From positions 248,001 through 312,000 of the forward strand of contig NZ_KB898192.1 in the NCBI RefSeq assembly GCF_000377505.1: 64,000 nt of DNA, read 5' to 3'. The notes under the pieces are model-generated. The model ran no database searches, was not told the origin of the DNA, and was given only the letters and a program-made list of their open reading frames with translations. Below, one piece after another: positions 36,795 through 45,828 of the stretch. This DNA comes from Paenibacillus massiliensis 2301065 = DSM 16942. Lineage in GTDB: Bacteria; Bacillota; Bacilli; Paenibacillales; Paenibacillaceae. Each line of letters begins with the position of its first letter. The stretch's first letter is position 1. The position numbers and the translations under genes are program-made.

Positions 36795-37313
36795 TTAGAA
36801 GCGACTAGGGTACTTGTGGAGATCAATACTCCCCGGGGTATCCATGTAGCTTACATCTGCTCTTACAACGATCGTGCCTGCAATCATATCATGGAGTGAA
36901 CGCTTATCTTGCCTGAATATAACCATGAAGAGGCTAACAATATAACCAATACCAAATGTAAACACATATGCAATTCCCGCTACGAGCACCCGTAATAGCA
37001 TGTTACCAATGTTAGGCGACTCAAGTGTCGTGTACTTGGCAATTCTAATACCACAGATGCGTTTTCCAATCGTTCTGCCATTCCAAAAAACAGGGAGCAA
37101 CAAGGCATACAGGAAATACACCAGATTTACTATATTTTTAATAGTTTCATCTCTTCCACTGCTTTCCTCTATGACTGTTCCGGTGTATCCTTCCACAAAT
37201 CCATTCATGAATCCGCCAAAAAAGCCCAGACCAAAGGACAAGGGAAGTACGATTATCAACATATCCAGAGCAAATGCCCCTAATCGTATCCAAAATCCAG
37301 CTTCTCTTTTCAT
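36795..37313 (-). CDS. RDD family membrane protein
   Basis: A 172-residue protein with three membrane helices. The family motif appears as FWIRLGAFALDMLIIVLPLS (the Arg and Asp pair) and WNGRTIGKRICGIRI. The third helix is VLVAGIAYVFTFGIGYIVSLF, then RQDKRSLHDMIAGTIVV. RDD proteins are of mixed or unknown role. Some are Na+/H+ antiporters, which I cannot infer here. The ATG has GGGGAGG upstream. Confidence 0.88.
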   Translation of the reverse strand: MKREAGFWIRLGAFALDMLIIVLPLSFGLGFFGGFMNGFVEGYTGTVIEESSGRDETIKNIVNLVYFLYALLLPVFWNGRTIGKRICGIRIAKYTTLESPNIGNMLLRVLVAGIAYVFTFGIGYIVSLFMVIFRQDKRSLHDMIAGTIVVRADVSYMDTPGSIDLHKYPSRF

Positions 37314-37379
37314 CTCTATTAATCCTCCCCAATCTTTTCATCAAGTTCCACACTCAGGAAGCTGGAATCTGACCATCTC

Positions 37380-37408
37380 AATGTAGCCACTACGCCCAAG
37401 CAAGTCAA
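37380..37408 (-). promoter_or_regulatory. Sigma-A promoter of the rdd gene
   Basis: On the minus strand TTGACT (37403-37408), 17 bases, TACATT (37380-37385), about 65 bases before the ATG. Elsewhere in the 315-bp gap 37314-37628 I see only the terminator at 37529-37577. Confidence 0.6.
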
Positions 37409-37528
37409 GGAATTTATTGTAAAATGAGCTTTGGAACTCATAAATCGCCTCAATCATTCAAAATCAGATATGTACAACGCACGTTATTGGCATCATGGAT
37501 TGAGTTATTACTAGCCAAGTGTACACAT

Positions 37529-37577
37529 AAAAAAACTGCGCTTCGCTGTAGGCAATACCTACACACGAAACGCAGTT
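37529..37577 (-). terminator. Intrinsic terminator after the MFS transporter gene
   Basis: AACTGCGCTTCG (37534-37545) pairs with CGAAACGCAGTT (37566-37577, one mismatch), with an inner TGTAGG/CCTACA stem. The minus strand continues into seven T residues. Confidence 0.92.
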
Positions 37578-37628
37578 CATTAGTTCTAACTTTTAGTATA
37601 GATCCACATGATTTTGATTACAAAAATC

Positions 37629-39125
37629 TTAATGCATAGGACCTTGCTGACCTTGTCCAGTCACCTTCACACGCTTGATGAAGAAAGCAACGATCAGACC
37701 GAGCACAGCAAGCAGAAGCGCGAACAAGAAGGCACTTTGAGCACCTGCTGTATAGGCCAGTTGTTCGGTTGCCATAGCAGGATCCGTTACACTATTCAAA
37801 TAACGAGTCTGCCCTGCCGCCAGAATACTCACGGCCAGCGCTGTTCCGATCGCTCCAGCTACCTGCTGCAACGTGTTCATAATCGCTGTACCATGTGGGT
37901 AATATTCAATTGGCAATTGATTCAGACCATTCGTCTGAGCTGGCATCATAACCATCGAGATCCCGATCATCAGGAAGATGTGCAGTGCTACAATCAATCC
38001 GAATGGGGTTGTGTTATCAATACCCGACAATACGAACAGGACAATAGAAATTACAGCCATCCCGATAATAACAAGCCAACGTGGGCCGAATTTGTCAAAC
38101 AATCTTCCCATAAATGGAGAGAGGAATCCATTCAGCAGACTTCCTGGTAGCATCACAAGACCGGCCGCGAGAGCTGTAGCCTGAAGTCCCTGTTGCAGGA
38201 ACATCGGCAAGATCAGCATGGTGGACAGCATCATCATCATACAAATGAAAATCAGCACCAGACCAATTGTGAACATCGGATATTTGAAGGCGCGCAAATC
38301 CATCAACGGTTGTGGCATGCGAAGCTGACGAATCGCGAACCAGAGCAGCGAGATACCACCGATCACAATTGCTGCAATGACATTCGGACTTGTCCAGCCC
38401 GCAGCCCCATCACCGTGGCCGCCTGCACTACTGAAGCCATACACAATTCCACCAAAGCCCAGTGTAGACAGAACTAAGGAAAGCACATCAATCTTTGGCT
38501 TGGTCAACGTCGAGATATTCGGCATGAACAGCAGACCGAACAGCAGGGAAATAACAAAGAACGGCAGAGAAATCCAGAAAATCCAATGCCAGCTAAGATT
38601 CGCAAGAATAAGACCAGATACGGTAGGACCACTAGCTGGCGCGAACATAATCACGAGACCAATCAGCCCCATGGCGGCTCCCCTTTTCTCAATCGGGAAG
38701 ATCACCAGAATCGTATTGAACAGCAGCGGTAGCAACAATGCTGTACCAGTCGCCTGCAGTACGCGTGCCACCATCAGCACTTCAAAGCTTGGGGCTATAG
38801 CAGCAACTATGGTGCCTGCAATAGAAAATATCAATGATGTCGTGAATAGCTGTCTGGTTGAGAACCATTGCAGCAATAGTCCAGATGTAGGAACCAGTAT
38901 CCCCATGACCAGCAGATACCCTGTGGTCAGCCATTGAATAGTAGTAGGACCTACCTCAAGCAGCCTCATGAGTGGAGTCATGGCTACATTTAGCGCCGTC
39001 TCACTGAACAGTCCCATAAATCCACTGAGCAGCATGGCGAATAAAATGGGCAATACCTTATATTGTTTGTTATCTTTCTCTTGTTGTTGATCTTTAGTAA
39101 GATCGGCATTCATGGTCGCTTCCAC
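37629..39125 (-). CDS. DHA2 family (14-helix) MFS drug efflux transporter
   Basis: A 498-residue multidrug transporter of the EmrB/QacA type. It has motif A-like and C-like blocks (TTGYLLVMGILVPTSGLLLQ; LIGLVIMFAPASGPTVSGLI) and 14 predicted helices. The nearest families are the lincomycin exporter LmrB and Mdr-type pumps of Bacillus. The frame opens at 39146, but the GTG at 39125 has GAGGAGG upstream and is preferred. It lies 96 bases after a TetR gene on the same strand, the arrangement of B. subtilis lmrA-lmrB. Substrates are unknown. Confidence 0.93.
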   Translation of the reverse strand: MEATMNADLTKDQQQEKDNKQYKVLPILFAMLLSGFMGLFSETALNVAMTPLMRLLEVGPTTIQWLTTGYLLVMGILVPTSGLLLQWFSTRQLFTTSLIFSIAGTIVAAIAPSFEVLMVARVLQATGTALLLPLLFNTILVIFPIEKRGAAMGLIGLVIMFAPASGPTVSGLILANLSWHWIFWISLPFFVISLLFGLLFMPNISTLTKPKIDVLSLVLSTLGFGGIVYGFSSAGGHGDGAAGWTSPNVIAAIVIGGISLLWFAIRQLRMPQPLMDLRAFKYPMFTIGLVLIFICMMMMLSTMLILPMFLQQGLQATALAAGLVMLPGSLLNGFLSPFMGRLFDKFGPRWLVIIGMAVISIVLFVLSGIDNTTPFGLIVALHIFLMIGISMVMMPAQTNGLNQLPIEYYPHGTAIMNTLQQVAGAIGTALAVSILAAGQTRYLNSVTDPAMATEQLAYTAGAQSAFLFALLLAVLGLIVAFFIKRVKVTGQGQQGPMH

Positions 39126-39221
39126 GATCCATCCTCCTCTATCCAATGATAAGTCAAACCAAATAAATTACGCTTTAAGTTCAACCTATCTCTCTGTAAA
39201 TATTCTGTGTAATGCCAAAAA

Positions 39222-39818
39222 CTAAGCCTCTTGCTCAGGAGTCCTTGCCACTTTAACCAAGAATTCGGCCGCCGTGAGTAGCGGTGTCTTGTCCTGGCGA
39301 GTCAAGCTAATAATCAGGGCTCCCTCCATGAGGGAAATAATAAGCAAGGCAATCTCCTCAGCTTGTTGATCAGAGAAGCCGTCTTTGTGCAGACTTTCAG
39401 AAATAATCTCTTGCCAATCCACAAATACAGCCTGGGATGCCTCACGCAGGCGTGGGCTGACGCAGGCCGTCTCAACAGCGGCCCACAGGCTGAAGGGCAT
39501 GAACCCGGTATAGCCGTTGCTCTCCGCTTCATCCGCCATGGAACGAATAAAAGCCTGAATCGCATCGGCAGTATTGTCGTACTTTGCAAAAAACTCCTCA
39601 AACCGGTTCTTTATGTGTAGATTGGTCTGATGAATGCATTCATGAGCTAGCTCTTCCTTGCCCTGAGGGAAATAATGATATAGGGAACCCTTTGGCGCCT
39701 GGCTTTCCTTCAGAATCTGGTTCAGACCTGTAGCATGATAGCCTTGTGAGAAGAATAATCTTGCGGCTGTATCAATGATTAAGTCCTTCGAGCTATTTTT
39801 TTTCACACACACACTCAC
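39222..39818 (-). CDS. TetR/AcrR family repressor, LmrA/YxaF-like
   Basis: A 198-residue repressor. The N-terminal helix-turn-helix reads IIDTAARLFFSQGYHATGLN then ILKESQAPKGSLYHYFPQGK, a signature shared with LmrA and YxaF of B. subtilis. The C-terminal ligand domain is helical (ADEAESNGYTGFMPFSLWAA). Several GTGs in a TG-repeat could start it; the one at 39812 has the best spacing from AAGG. It likely represses itself and the downstream MFS pump. A CGGTCTA half-site sits in its promoter. Confidence 0.92.
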   Translation of the reverse strand: MSVCVKKNSSKDLIIDTAARLFFSQGYHATGLNQILKESQAPKGSLYHYFPQGKEELAHECIHQTNLHIKNRFEEFFAKYDNTADAIQAFIRSMADEAESNGYTGFMPFSLWAAVETACVSPRLREASQAVFVDWQEIISESLHKDGFSDQQAEEIALLIISLMEGALIISLTRQDKTPLLTAAEFLVKVARTPEQEA

Positions 39819-39842
39819 ACCCTTAAAATTTAATATAACAAT

Positions 39843-39884
39843 CGGTCTACATAACTATATCATGACAAGCGGCTAAAAAGTCAA
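39843..39884 (-). promoter_or_regulatory. Promoter of the TetR-MFS operon with LmrA/YxaF-like half-site
   Basis: On the minus strand TTGACT (39879-39884), 19 bases, TATAGT (39854-39859). Immediately downstream is TAGACCG (39843-39849). This matches half of the TAGACCGGTCTA-type operator I recall for the LmrA/YxaF pair; the other half is poorly conserved (ATTGTTA). Confidence 0.5.
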
Positions 39885-39924
39885 GGAAAAAGAAGGAACC
39901 GCCATACGACGAATCGTATAGCGG
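39884..39924 (-). terminator. Hairpin after murB
   Basis: CCGCCATACGA-CGAA-TCGTATAGCGG (one mismatch), followed on the minus strand by the T-rich stretch TTCCTTCTTTTTCC. It overlaps the tetR promoter region on the left. Confidence 0.65.
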
Positions 39925-39970
39925 CTCTGAATCTTGCCACTGTAGGCAGCTGCAGAAGCAGCTATGCGCT

Positions 39971-40885
39971 CTATTCCCCGATGATAATTACCTCGGTCTC
40001 CAGCTCAACCTGGAATTTCTCACGGACACGCTGCTGCACCAAAGCGATCAGATCAATATAATCTTGGGCGGTAGCATGGTCCACGTTCACAATGAAGCCT
40101 GAATGCTTCGTAGACACCTCTGCACCACCAATTCGGGTTCCCTGAAGGTCACAATCCTGAATCAGCTTACCTGCAAAATATCCTGGCGGGCGCTTGAACA
40201 CACTTCCGCATGACGGGTATTCCAACGGCTGCTTCGATTCTCTCGCCAGAGTTAGCTCCTCCATCTTGGCACGAATGAGCGCCGGGTCCCCAGGAGTCAA
40301 CTGAAATGTCACGTCGACAATAATGTCTCTTGTCTGCATGAACCTGCTATGACGATAAGCCAGCTCCATTTTATCCTTGCTCATTACCACGATCTCACCT
40401 TGCTCAGTCACGATGGTAGCACTGATGACTACGTCCGTCATCTCCCCTCCGTAAGCACCCGCATTCATGTATAGAGCCCCACCGGTAGAGCCGGGGATAC
40501 CACAGGCAAATTCCAGTCCCGTCAAGCTTGCTCGTAGCGCGGACCGCGAGACTTCAATAATAGAGGAGCCTGCCTGTGCCTTCAAAATGCCTTCATGGAT
40601 ATCAATTCCATTCAAATGCTGCAGAGACATGGTCACACCACGAATGCCGCCGTCTCTGACAATCATATTGGAGCCATAACCAAGGATCGTCAGCGGAATG
40701 TCATGTGCCTTCGTCCGCTGAACAATGGTTGCGACCTCCTCCACCGCGGTGGGGAACATCAGCAGATCCGCTGCACCGCCTAGGCGGGTATATGTATGCT
40801 TCGAGATAGGCTCTGCGTATTTTGTGTGTGCCTCAGGAAAATCACTAAATACTTTTTTGCATAAATCTTGATAGGAATTCATCAT
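39971..40885 (-). CDS. murB: UDP-N-acetylenolpyruvoylglucosamine reductase MurB
   Basis: A 304-residue FAD/NADPH enzyme that makes UDP-N-acetylmuramate in peptidoglycan synthesis. FAD-binding blocks are TYTRLGGAADLLMFPTAVEE and ILGYGSNMIVRDGGIRGV. The catalytic region is GIPGSTGGALYMNAGAYGGE. The active-site Ser is in YPSCGSVFKRPPGYFAGKLI, which marks the type IIa/IIb class without the E. coli Tyr loop. ATG at 40885 or 40882; AAGGTGG precedes both. Confidence 0.97.
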   Translation of the reverse strand: MMNSYQDLCKKVFSDFPEAHTKYAEPISKHTYTRLGGAADLLMFPTAVEEVATIVQRTKAHDIPLTILGYGSNMIVRDGGIRGVTMSLQHLNGIDIHEGILKAQAGSSIIEVSRSALRASLTGLEFACGIPGSTGGALYMNAGAYGGEMTDVVISATIVTEQGEIVVMSKDKMELAYRHSRFMQTRDIIVDVTFQLTPGDPALIRAKMEELTLARESKQPLEYPSCGSVFKRPPGYFAGKLIQDCDLQGTRIGGAEVSTKHSGFIVNVDHATAQDYIDLIALVQQRVREKFQVELETEVIIIGE

Positions 40886-41022
40886 TTCAACCACCTTGTT
40901 AAGTTCGCATGGAACATTATATCATACGCCGCATTCTCATCCTATGCACAAAGTAATACATTTGAACGTTTGCCAAAAAAACAAATTCCTGACTGCTTCA
41001 AAGATGTATAATAGAAAATTAT

Positions 41023-42015
41023 ATGGGAAAAGGGATGTCTAATTTTATGCTACAGGTTCTGAACCAACGATTGAATCGTATTATGCCCCTTATTACACCA
41101 GCCAGCATTTTGATTGGTGTGCTGTGTGGAAGTATGCTTTCGCCTTATACGTTTTTATCTCCATGGCTATTTGCATTCATGACCTTTGCAGGCAGCATCA
41201 GTCTGAGCTTTCGTGATTTAGTAGGCGTTCTGCGGAAGCCTCTACCTCTAATTGTATGTCTGTTTATTTTGCATCTTGCCATGCCGCTGGTCGCTTTGGG
41301 GCTAGGTCATCTCGTATATCCGACAGATGCCTATACCATTACCGGAATGGTGCTAGCCGCTGTGATACCAACCGGGATTTCCAGCTTTATCTGGGTCTCG
41401 ATCTATCGAGGCAATATTGCACTCACACTTAGCATCATTCTGATTGACACGTTGCTTGCTCCGTTTATCGTTCCAGGCATTATGTCATTATTGCTCGGCA
41501 CGAGTATCCAACTGGATTCGGCGGCTATGATGGGCAGTCTGTTCTGGATGATTGTCGTTCCTTCTCTGGTCGGAATGATGTTAAATGAATGGACCAAGGG
41601 TGCTATCGCACCAATTTGGGGTCCTAGGCTGAACCCTTTCTCCAAGCTGTTCATGGCTGTTGTTGTTGCCATTAATGGCTCGGTAGTTGCACCATATCTC
41701 ACGAATATTGACTGGCCGCTCGTCGGCATGGCCCTCGTCATTGTTTTACTGGCAGCCATAGGCTACTTATTATGCTACTTGAGCTCTCGCTTACTGAGAT
41801 GGAATGAAGCCGATCAGGTAGCTCTTATGTTCAATGGGGGAATGCGGAATATTAGCGCAGGCGCTGTACTCGCTGTTACGTTCTTCCCTCCTCCAGTTGC
41901 CGTTCCGGTTGTGCTGGGAATGGTCTTTCAGCAAATGATGGCTTCCTTGATTGGCTACTTGCTCGGTCGCCGTACAGAGCTGCGACAGGCTGCCAACAAA
42001 GCCACCGTAGCATAG
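41023..42015 (+). CDS. BASS-type (bile acid:sodium symporter-like) transporter
   Basis: A 330-residue membrane protein with nine to ten helices. The family pattern is seen in PASILIGVLCGSMLSPYTFL, AVIPTGISSFIWVSIYRGNI, and the later ALMFNGGMRNISAGAVLAVT, where the Asn-rich and Gly-rich crossover helices of BASS/SBF proteins lie. Bacterial members carry organic anions or pantoate with sodium; the substrate here is unknown. The start may be the ATG at 41023 or 41035. It is divergent from murB. Confidence 0.85.
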   Translation: MGKGMSNFMLQVLNQRLNRIMPLITPASILIGVLCGSMLSPYTFLSPWLFAFMTFAGSISLSFRDLVGVLRKPLPLIVCLFILHLAMPLVALGLGHLVYPTDAYTITGMVLAAVIPTGISSFIWVSIYRGNIALTLSIILIDTLLAPFIVPGIMSLLLGTSIQLDSAAMMGSLFWMIVVPSLVGMMLNEWTKGAIAPIWGPRLNPFSKLFMAVVVAINGSVVAPYLTNIDWPLVGMALVIVLLAAIGYLLCYLSSRLLRWNEADQVALMFNGGMRNISAGAVLAVTFFPPPVAVPVVLGMVFQQMMASLIGYLLGRRTELRQAANKATVA

Positions 42016-42081
42016 TTGAACACAGTGAAGCAATGCACTATAAGTGAACATCGTTATGGAACAACTGAGCTTCAGCTTCTC

Positions 42082-42135
42082 AGCAAAAACAGCAGCGAAG
42101 ACCCAAGCATGTCGGGTGTCGCTGCTGTTTTTGCT
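42082..42135. terminator. Bidirectional intrinsic terminator
   Basis: AGCAAAAACAGCAGCGA (42082-42098) and TCGCTGCTGTTTTTGCT (42119-42135) form a perfect 17-bp inverted repeat with T runs on both strands. It lies between the convergent transporter gene and glycan-hydrolase gene. Confidence 0.95.
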
Positions 42136-42142
42136 ATACATT

Positions 42143-43765
42143 TTATTGATAATAGGATTTGAGAAGCTCACTCAGACCGAGTGGATTTTTGCGTAAATGC
42201 TGGGCACTGAAGAAAATGTCTCCCTTAACCTCAGGGTAGCTCTCATTCCATGCTAACTGATCAATAATTTGCTGAGCTGTCTGCCAGCCCTTCTCAGGCG
42301 TACCTAATTTGTACGGGGCATGACCAATATACAGCTTGACATTCGTTCCCTTCACTTCCCCAGCCCACCAGGATACCAACGTATCATAAGGTGCAGCCGC
42401 GAAGCCAATACTCCAATAGACCTGTGGAACAACATAATCAATGTATTCCTGCTTGATCCAGGTACGTACATCTGCGAAGGTCGTATCGTATGCCGTTACG
42501 CCTGCCTTTGTGTTCGAGCCTGTGATATCTACCGATTTATTCCGCCATACACCAAATGGGCTAATCCCGAATTCAACCTTCGGCTTGCTGGCATGGATAG
42601 ATGCACCTAGCTCTTTAACGAACACATTGATATTGTTCCGACGCCAGTCACCCTTATTCGAAAAGACGCCATTTGACTCCTTAAATGTCGCATCATCATT
42701 AAAGCTCCCGCTGTATGGATAGAAATAGTCATCCAGATGCACACCGTCAATATCATAATTGTTCACGACCTCCATGATCGCATCAATAATGTGCTGACGC
42801 GCTTGCGGTATTCCTGGGTTAATGTACAGCTGGCTACCTGTATTCACGATCCAGTTCGGGTGCTCGTTCACCACATGATTGCTAGCGAGTCCCGTCTTGG
42901 CACTGGTCGTATTAGCCCGGAACGGGTTGAACCACGCATGGAACTCCATCCCTCTGGCGTGTGTCTCTTCAATCATGAAGGCTAATGGATCATAGCCAGG
43001 GTCTTTCCCCTGTGTATTGGTCAAGTACCTACTCCAGGGAACTAGCTTGGAGGTATAGATCGCATCACCGCTTGCCCGTACCTGAACAAATACCGCATTG
43101 ATGCCCATAGCTTGCAGATCATCCAGTAGCGCTGTGAATTCCTGACGCTGCTTCTGAGCACTATTCTTGGCTGATGCCGATGGCCAGTCACCGTTAACAG
43201 TCGCTACCCAGGCTCCCCTCATGGAGGAAGAGGCTTGTACAGCAGGTGTTGGACGTGAGCTGCCAGAATCCGTAGATGGAGTAGCCGTATTTCCCGGCAA
43301 AGAAGGAGCTATGCTTCCTTGACCTGACCCGGATTGCAGTGTAATCCATCTTGTCGAAGCATTCCAATCCACCTGTAGACCAAGCGTTTCCCCTATGAAG
43401 CGCAGCGGTACCATCACTCGTCCATTTCTAGTCTGCACAGCTGAATCCAGTGCGACGGGGCTACCATTCACCAGTGCAGATCGATCCCCCCTGCTCATCA
43501 TGAGCTGAGTGTCGTTCCCCGTAATGATTACTGTCTCCGTGGCTTGCTGCCAGTCTACAGAGGCACCCAGTCCGTTACTTATGACTCTAAGAGGAACCAT
43601 CGTTACATTATTGCTTGTTATGTACGGCGCCACATCGCTATCAAGCGTCTGTCCATCAAGTGCCAGTTGGATATCCTGAGCTGCCGCCGATATTGTCGTC
43701 TGTGCGAATATGCTGGATAGCAAGATTACGCAAATCATCCAAGTCTTGAACCATTTCTTGTACAT
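42143..43765 (-). CDS. Secreted GH10-like glycan hydrolase (DigH-type) with copper-amine-oxidase-like domain
   Basis: A 540-residue exported protein. A signal peptide (KTWMICVILLSSIFAQTTIS) is followed by a Cu-amine-oxidase N-terminal-like domain of two repeats (NVTMVPLRVISNGLGASVDW; RVMVPLRFIGETLGLQVDW). A Ser/Thr/Gly linker precedes the glycosyl-hydrolase-like-10 domain (SMRGAWVATVNGDW, MGINAVFVQVRASGDAIYTS, DIDGVHLDDYFYPY, IDYVVPQVYWSIGF). E. coli DigH of this family cleaves peptide-free glycan strands. The acidic pair in HLDDYFYPY is a likely catalytic site. The ATG at 43765 follows GGAGG; the longer frame to 44140 crosses two terminators and is rejected. Confidence 0.9.
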   Translation of the reverse strand: MYKKWFKTWMICVILLSSIFAQTTISAAAQDIQLALDGQTLDSDVAPYITSNNVTMVPLRVISNGLGASVDWQQATETVIITGNDTQLMMSRGDRSALVNGSPVALDSAVQTRNGRVMVPLRFIGETLGLQVDWNASTRWITLQSGSGQGSIAPSLPGNTATPSTDSGSSRPTPAVQASSSMRGAWVATVNGDWPSASAKNSAQKQRQEFTALLDDLQAMGINAVFVQVRASGDAIYTSKLVPWSRYLTNTQGKDPGYDPLAFMIEETHARGMEFHAWFNPFRANTTSAKTGLASNHVVNEHPNWIVNTGSQLYINPGIPQARQHIIDAIMEVVNNYDIDGVHLDDYFYPYSGSFNDDATFKESNGVFSNKGDWRRNNINVFVKELGASIHASKPKVEFGISPFGVWRNKSVDITGSNTKAGVTAYDTTFADVRTWIKQEYIDYVVPQVYWSIGFAAAPYDTLVSWWAGEVKGTNVKLYIGHAPYKLGTPEKGWQTAQQIIDQLAWNESYPEVKGDIFFSAQHLRKNPLGLSELLKSYYQ

Positions 43766-43870
43766 CTCTGACCTCCGAAACATTCTATTCAGTTCTACAG
43801 CCAACAAGAGTTGTCTATAAAGGATAGACGTTCCAAAGAATACGTTGGTTGCGGTCTTCCGCAAAATAAA

Positions 43871-43888
43871 AAAAACGTCTAACGACGT
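43871..43888 (-). terminator. Terminator with ACGTC stem (first of two)
   Basis: On the minus strand ACGTC-GTTA-GACGT is followed by eight T residues. It lies about 110 bases upstream of the hydrolase start codon and 90 bases after the mntR terminator. Confidence 0.8.
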
Positions 43889-43961
43889 ACTTTCACAGAA
43901 GGCAGACCGCGCTTGGTTGAGGTTTCTTGCGATGATAGAATTGTTCAGCTCCGCTGAGAAA
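43871..43961 (-). ncRNA. Candidate small RNA between twin terminators
   Basis: Downstream of the mntR terminator, the minus strand has a TATAAT (43968-43973), then a hairpin TCAGC-GGA-GCTGA, about 60 unpaired bases, and a strong terminator with eight T residues. No gene is encoded. The -35 is poor (TCTGAA), so the promoter is uncertain. Alternatives are a leader attenuator for the hydrolase gene or plain spacer. Confidence 0.3.
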
Positions 43962-43979
43962 TTATAAATTATATCATCT

Positions 43980-43999
43980 AAAAAAACGTCTTCAGACGT
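43980..43999 (-). terminator. Intrinsic terminator after mntR
   Basis: On the minus strand ACGTC-TGAA-GACGT runs into seven T residues, about 50 bases after the mntR stop. Its stem is identical in sequence to that of the terminator at 43871-43888. Confidence 0.85.
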
Positions 44000-44051
44000 C
44001 AAGAAAAGGCAAGCAGACTCATGTTCCGTTGCAATAGCTTGTGATTCCTCA

Positions 44052-44477
44052 TCAGGATTCCTTGGCAAGCTCCTCCTGAATATGTCGAAGATCCTTAATT
44101 CGGCTATCATCCTGACGGAAATACTCCACAAGCGTCTCAATGCAAGTAATGGAGTTCCAGCTTAAGTGATGCTCAATTCCTTCGACGTCCCTATATATAT
44201 GCTCCTCATCTACACCGATCAGTTCCAGAAATTCTTCTAGTAAATGATGGCGATCCACCAGGCGCTTGCCGACCTTCTTGCCCTTGGGAGTCAGAATCAA
44301 GCCTCTGTATTTCTCATATATCAAATATTCATCCTTATCCAGCTTCTGGATCATCTTCGTTACCGATGAAGGGTGTACTTCAAGACCTTCGGCAATATCC
44401 GAGACCCTTGCGTACCCTTTCTCATCAATCAACTTGTAAATTCGCTCCAGATAATCTTCCATGCTTGGTGTTGGCAT
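44052..44477 (-). CDS. mntR: Manganese transport regulator MntR
   Basis: A 141-residue DtxR-family repressor. The winged helix reads [20 protein letters not shown], then [20 protein letters not shown], very close to B. subtilis MntR. Metal ligands are in place: Asp8 and Glu11 in MEDYLERIY, His77 in DRHHLLEEF, and the Glu, Glu, His set in DVEGIEHH. Mn-bound MntR represses Mn uptake genes. No target uptake gene is adjacent; splB is divergent from it. Confidence 0.97.
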   Translation of the reverse strand: MPTPSMEDYLERIYKLIDEKGYARVSDIAEGLEVHPSSVTKMIQKLDKDEYLIYEKYRGLILTPKGKKVGKRLVDRHHLLEEFLELIGVDEEHIYRDVEGIEHHLSWNSITCIETLVEYFRQDDSRIKDLRHIQEELAKES

Positions 44478-44667
44478 TTTCTTTCCCTCTTTTCAGCGTT
44501 GTGCTGCTGTTACATTGCTTAAACCATGATACATGTTCTCAACACCCATTGGCAAGTCCTGTCACCCTTCGCTCACATGTATTGCCACGTTTGATCCCGC
44601 TAAATCAGCACATTCTAAGGATGTCATCCTAACCATTCTGCATGGTCAAAAAAAGGAGGGGATACCG

Positions 44668-45741
44668 ATCGGAGCAACCATAACCGAGGCTCGTCCAGCT
44701 CGAACGTTACAGCCCACCAAGCCGTTTATTCCCGATCTAGTTTATTTTGAGCCAGATGCCCTGAATTATCCCAAAGGACAGCATATTATGAACTGGGTCC
44801 AGGCACAAAATATTCCTTATCAGATGACAACCTCTCATAACCGAATTACCAACCTGCCGGGCGAAACGGATCAGGAGAAGTACCGTATGGCCAAAAGAAC
44901 GCTAGTTGTGGGCCTCCGCAAGACTTTAACCTTTGACCAGTCAAAGCCCTCTGCAGAATATGCCATTCCGATCTCCACAGGATGTATGGGACATTGCCAT
45001 TATTGCTATTTACAGACAACCCTAGGTGCCAAGCCTTATGTCAGAGTGTATGTCAATACAGACGATATCCTACAGTCCGCCAAGCAATATATTGAGGAAA
45101 GAGCACCAGAGATCACGCGCTTCGAAGCAGCTTGTACATCCGATCCTGTAGGTCTGGAGCATATTACTGGCTCGCTGGGGGATCTGATTCAATTCATGGC
45201 CAAGGAAGAATTCGGTCGTCTTCGGTTCGTAACCAAATACCATCATGTGGAGCCGTTGCTGGGTCTGCAGCATAATGGACACACACGCATTCGTTTTAGC
45301 GTCAACTCGGACTACGTAATCAAACAATTTGAGCCGGGAACCTCACGCTTTCATGAACGCATTGAGGCAGCAGGTAAAGTAGCCGCAGCAGGCTATCCAT
45401 TAGGCTTTATTATTGCCCCTATTATCTGGTATGACGGATGGGAACAAGGCTATGCTGAGCTACTGGAGCGCCTGGCAGATACATTGCCTCCTGAAGCCGA
45501 GCGGGATCTGACCTTCGAGATGATTCAGCACCGATTTACGAAGACCGCAAAGACCGTCATTGAGCAAAGATATCCCAAGACCAAGCTCGAAATGGATATC
45601 GAGAAACGAAAGAAAAAATGGGGTCGCTGGGGGCAAAATAAATATGTATACCCGGATGAACAGCAGCAGGCCCTGCGAGAGTTCATTACGGAACGAATAT
45701 TTGAGCATTTTCCGAAGGCAAACATTGACTATTTCACATGA
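44668..45741 (+). CDS. splB: Spore photoproduct lyase
   Basis: A radical-SAM enzyme that reverses spore photoproduct (thymine dimer) during germination. The cluster motif is GCMGHCHYCYLQTTLGAKPY (CxxxCxxC) and the chain continues FVTKYHHVEPLLGLQHNG and FEMIQHRFTKTAK to a C-terminus NIDYFT, matching B. subtilis SplB. A perfect AGGAGG lies at 44654-44659, but no ATG/GTG/TTG follows in frame. The codon at ideal spacing (8 bases) is ATC at 44668. The only canonical in-frame start is an ATG at 44533 without a ribosome binding site. I place the start at 44668 provisionally. The Cys that donates the H atom (TSHNR region to C-terminal Cys) was not checked. Confidence 0.9.
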   Translation: MGATITEARPARTLQPTKPFIPDLVYFEPDALNYPKGQHIMNWVQAQNIPYQMTTSHNRITNLPGETDQEKYRMAKRTLVVGLRKTLTFDQSKPSAEYAIPISTGCMGHCHYCYLQTTLGAKPYVRVYVNTDDILQSAKQYIEERAPEITRFEAACTSDPVGLEHITGSLGDLIQFMAKEEFGRLRFVTKYHHVEPLLGLQHNGHTRIRFSVNSDYVIKQFEPGTSRFHERIEAAGKVAAAGYPLGFIIAPIIWYDGWEQGYAELLERLADTLPPEAERDLTFEMIQHRFTKTAKTVIEQRYPKTKLEMDIEKRKKKWGRWGQNKYVYPDEQQQALREFITERIFEHFPKANIDYFT

Positions 45742-45790
45742 CACTTGATTATTTCACAGGGTATAGACATTTATTCTCTAATTTTCAAAG

Positions 45791-45828
45791 AAAAAAAGAG
45801 GGTGTTCCGATTCTTCATTCGGGCACCC
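45791..45828 (-). terminator. Intrinsic terminator after ccdA
   Basis: AGGGTG-CCCGA on the minus strand pairs with TCGG-AACACCCT, followed by C and seven T residues. It is downstream of the zinc operon and convergent with splB. Confidence 0.8.

Noticed and set aside
43766..44140. N-terminal extension of the glycan hydrolase frame
   Set aside because: It crosses two intrinsic terminators, and a signal peptide with a GGAGG ribosome binding site begins at 43765.
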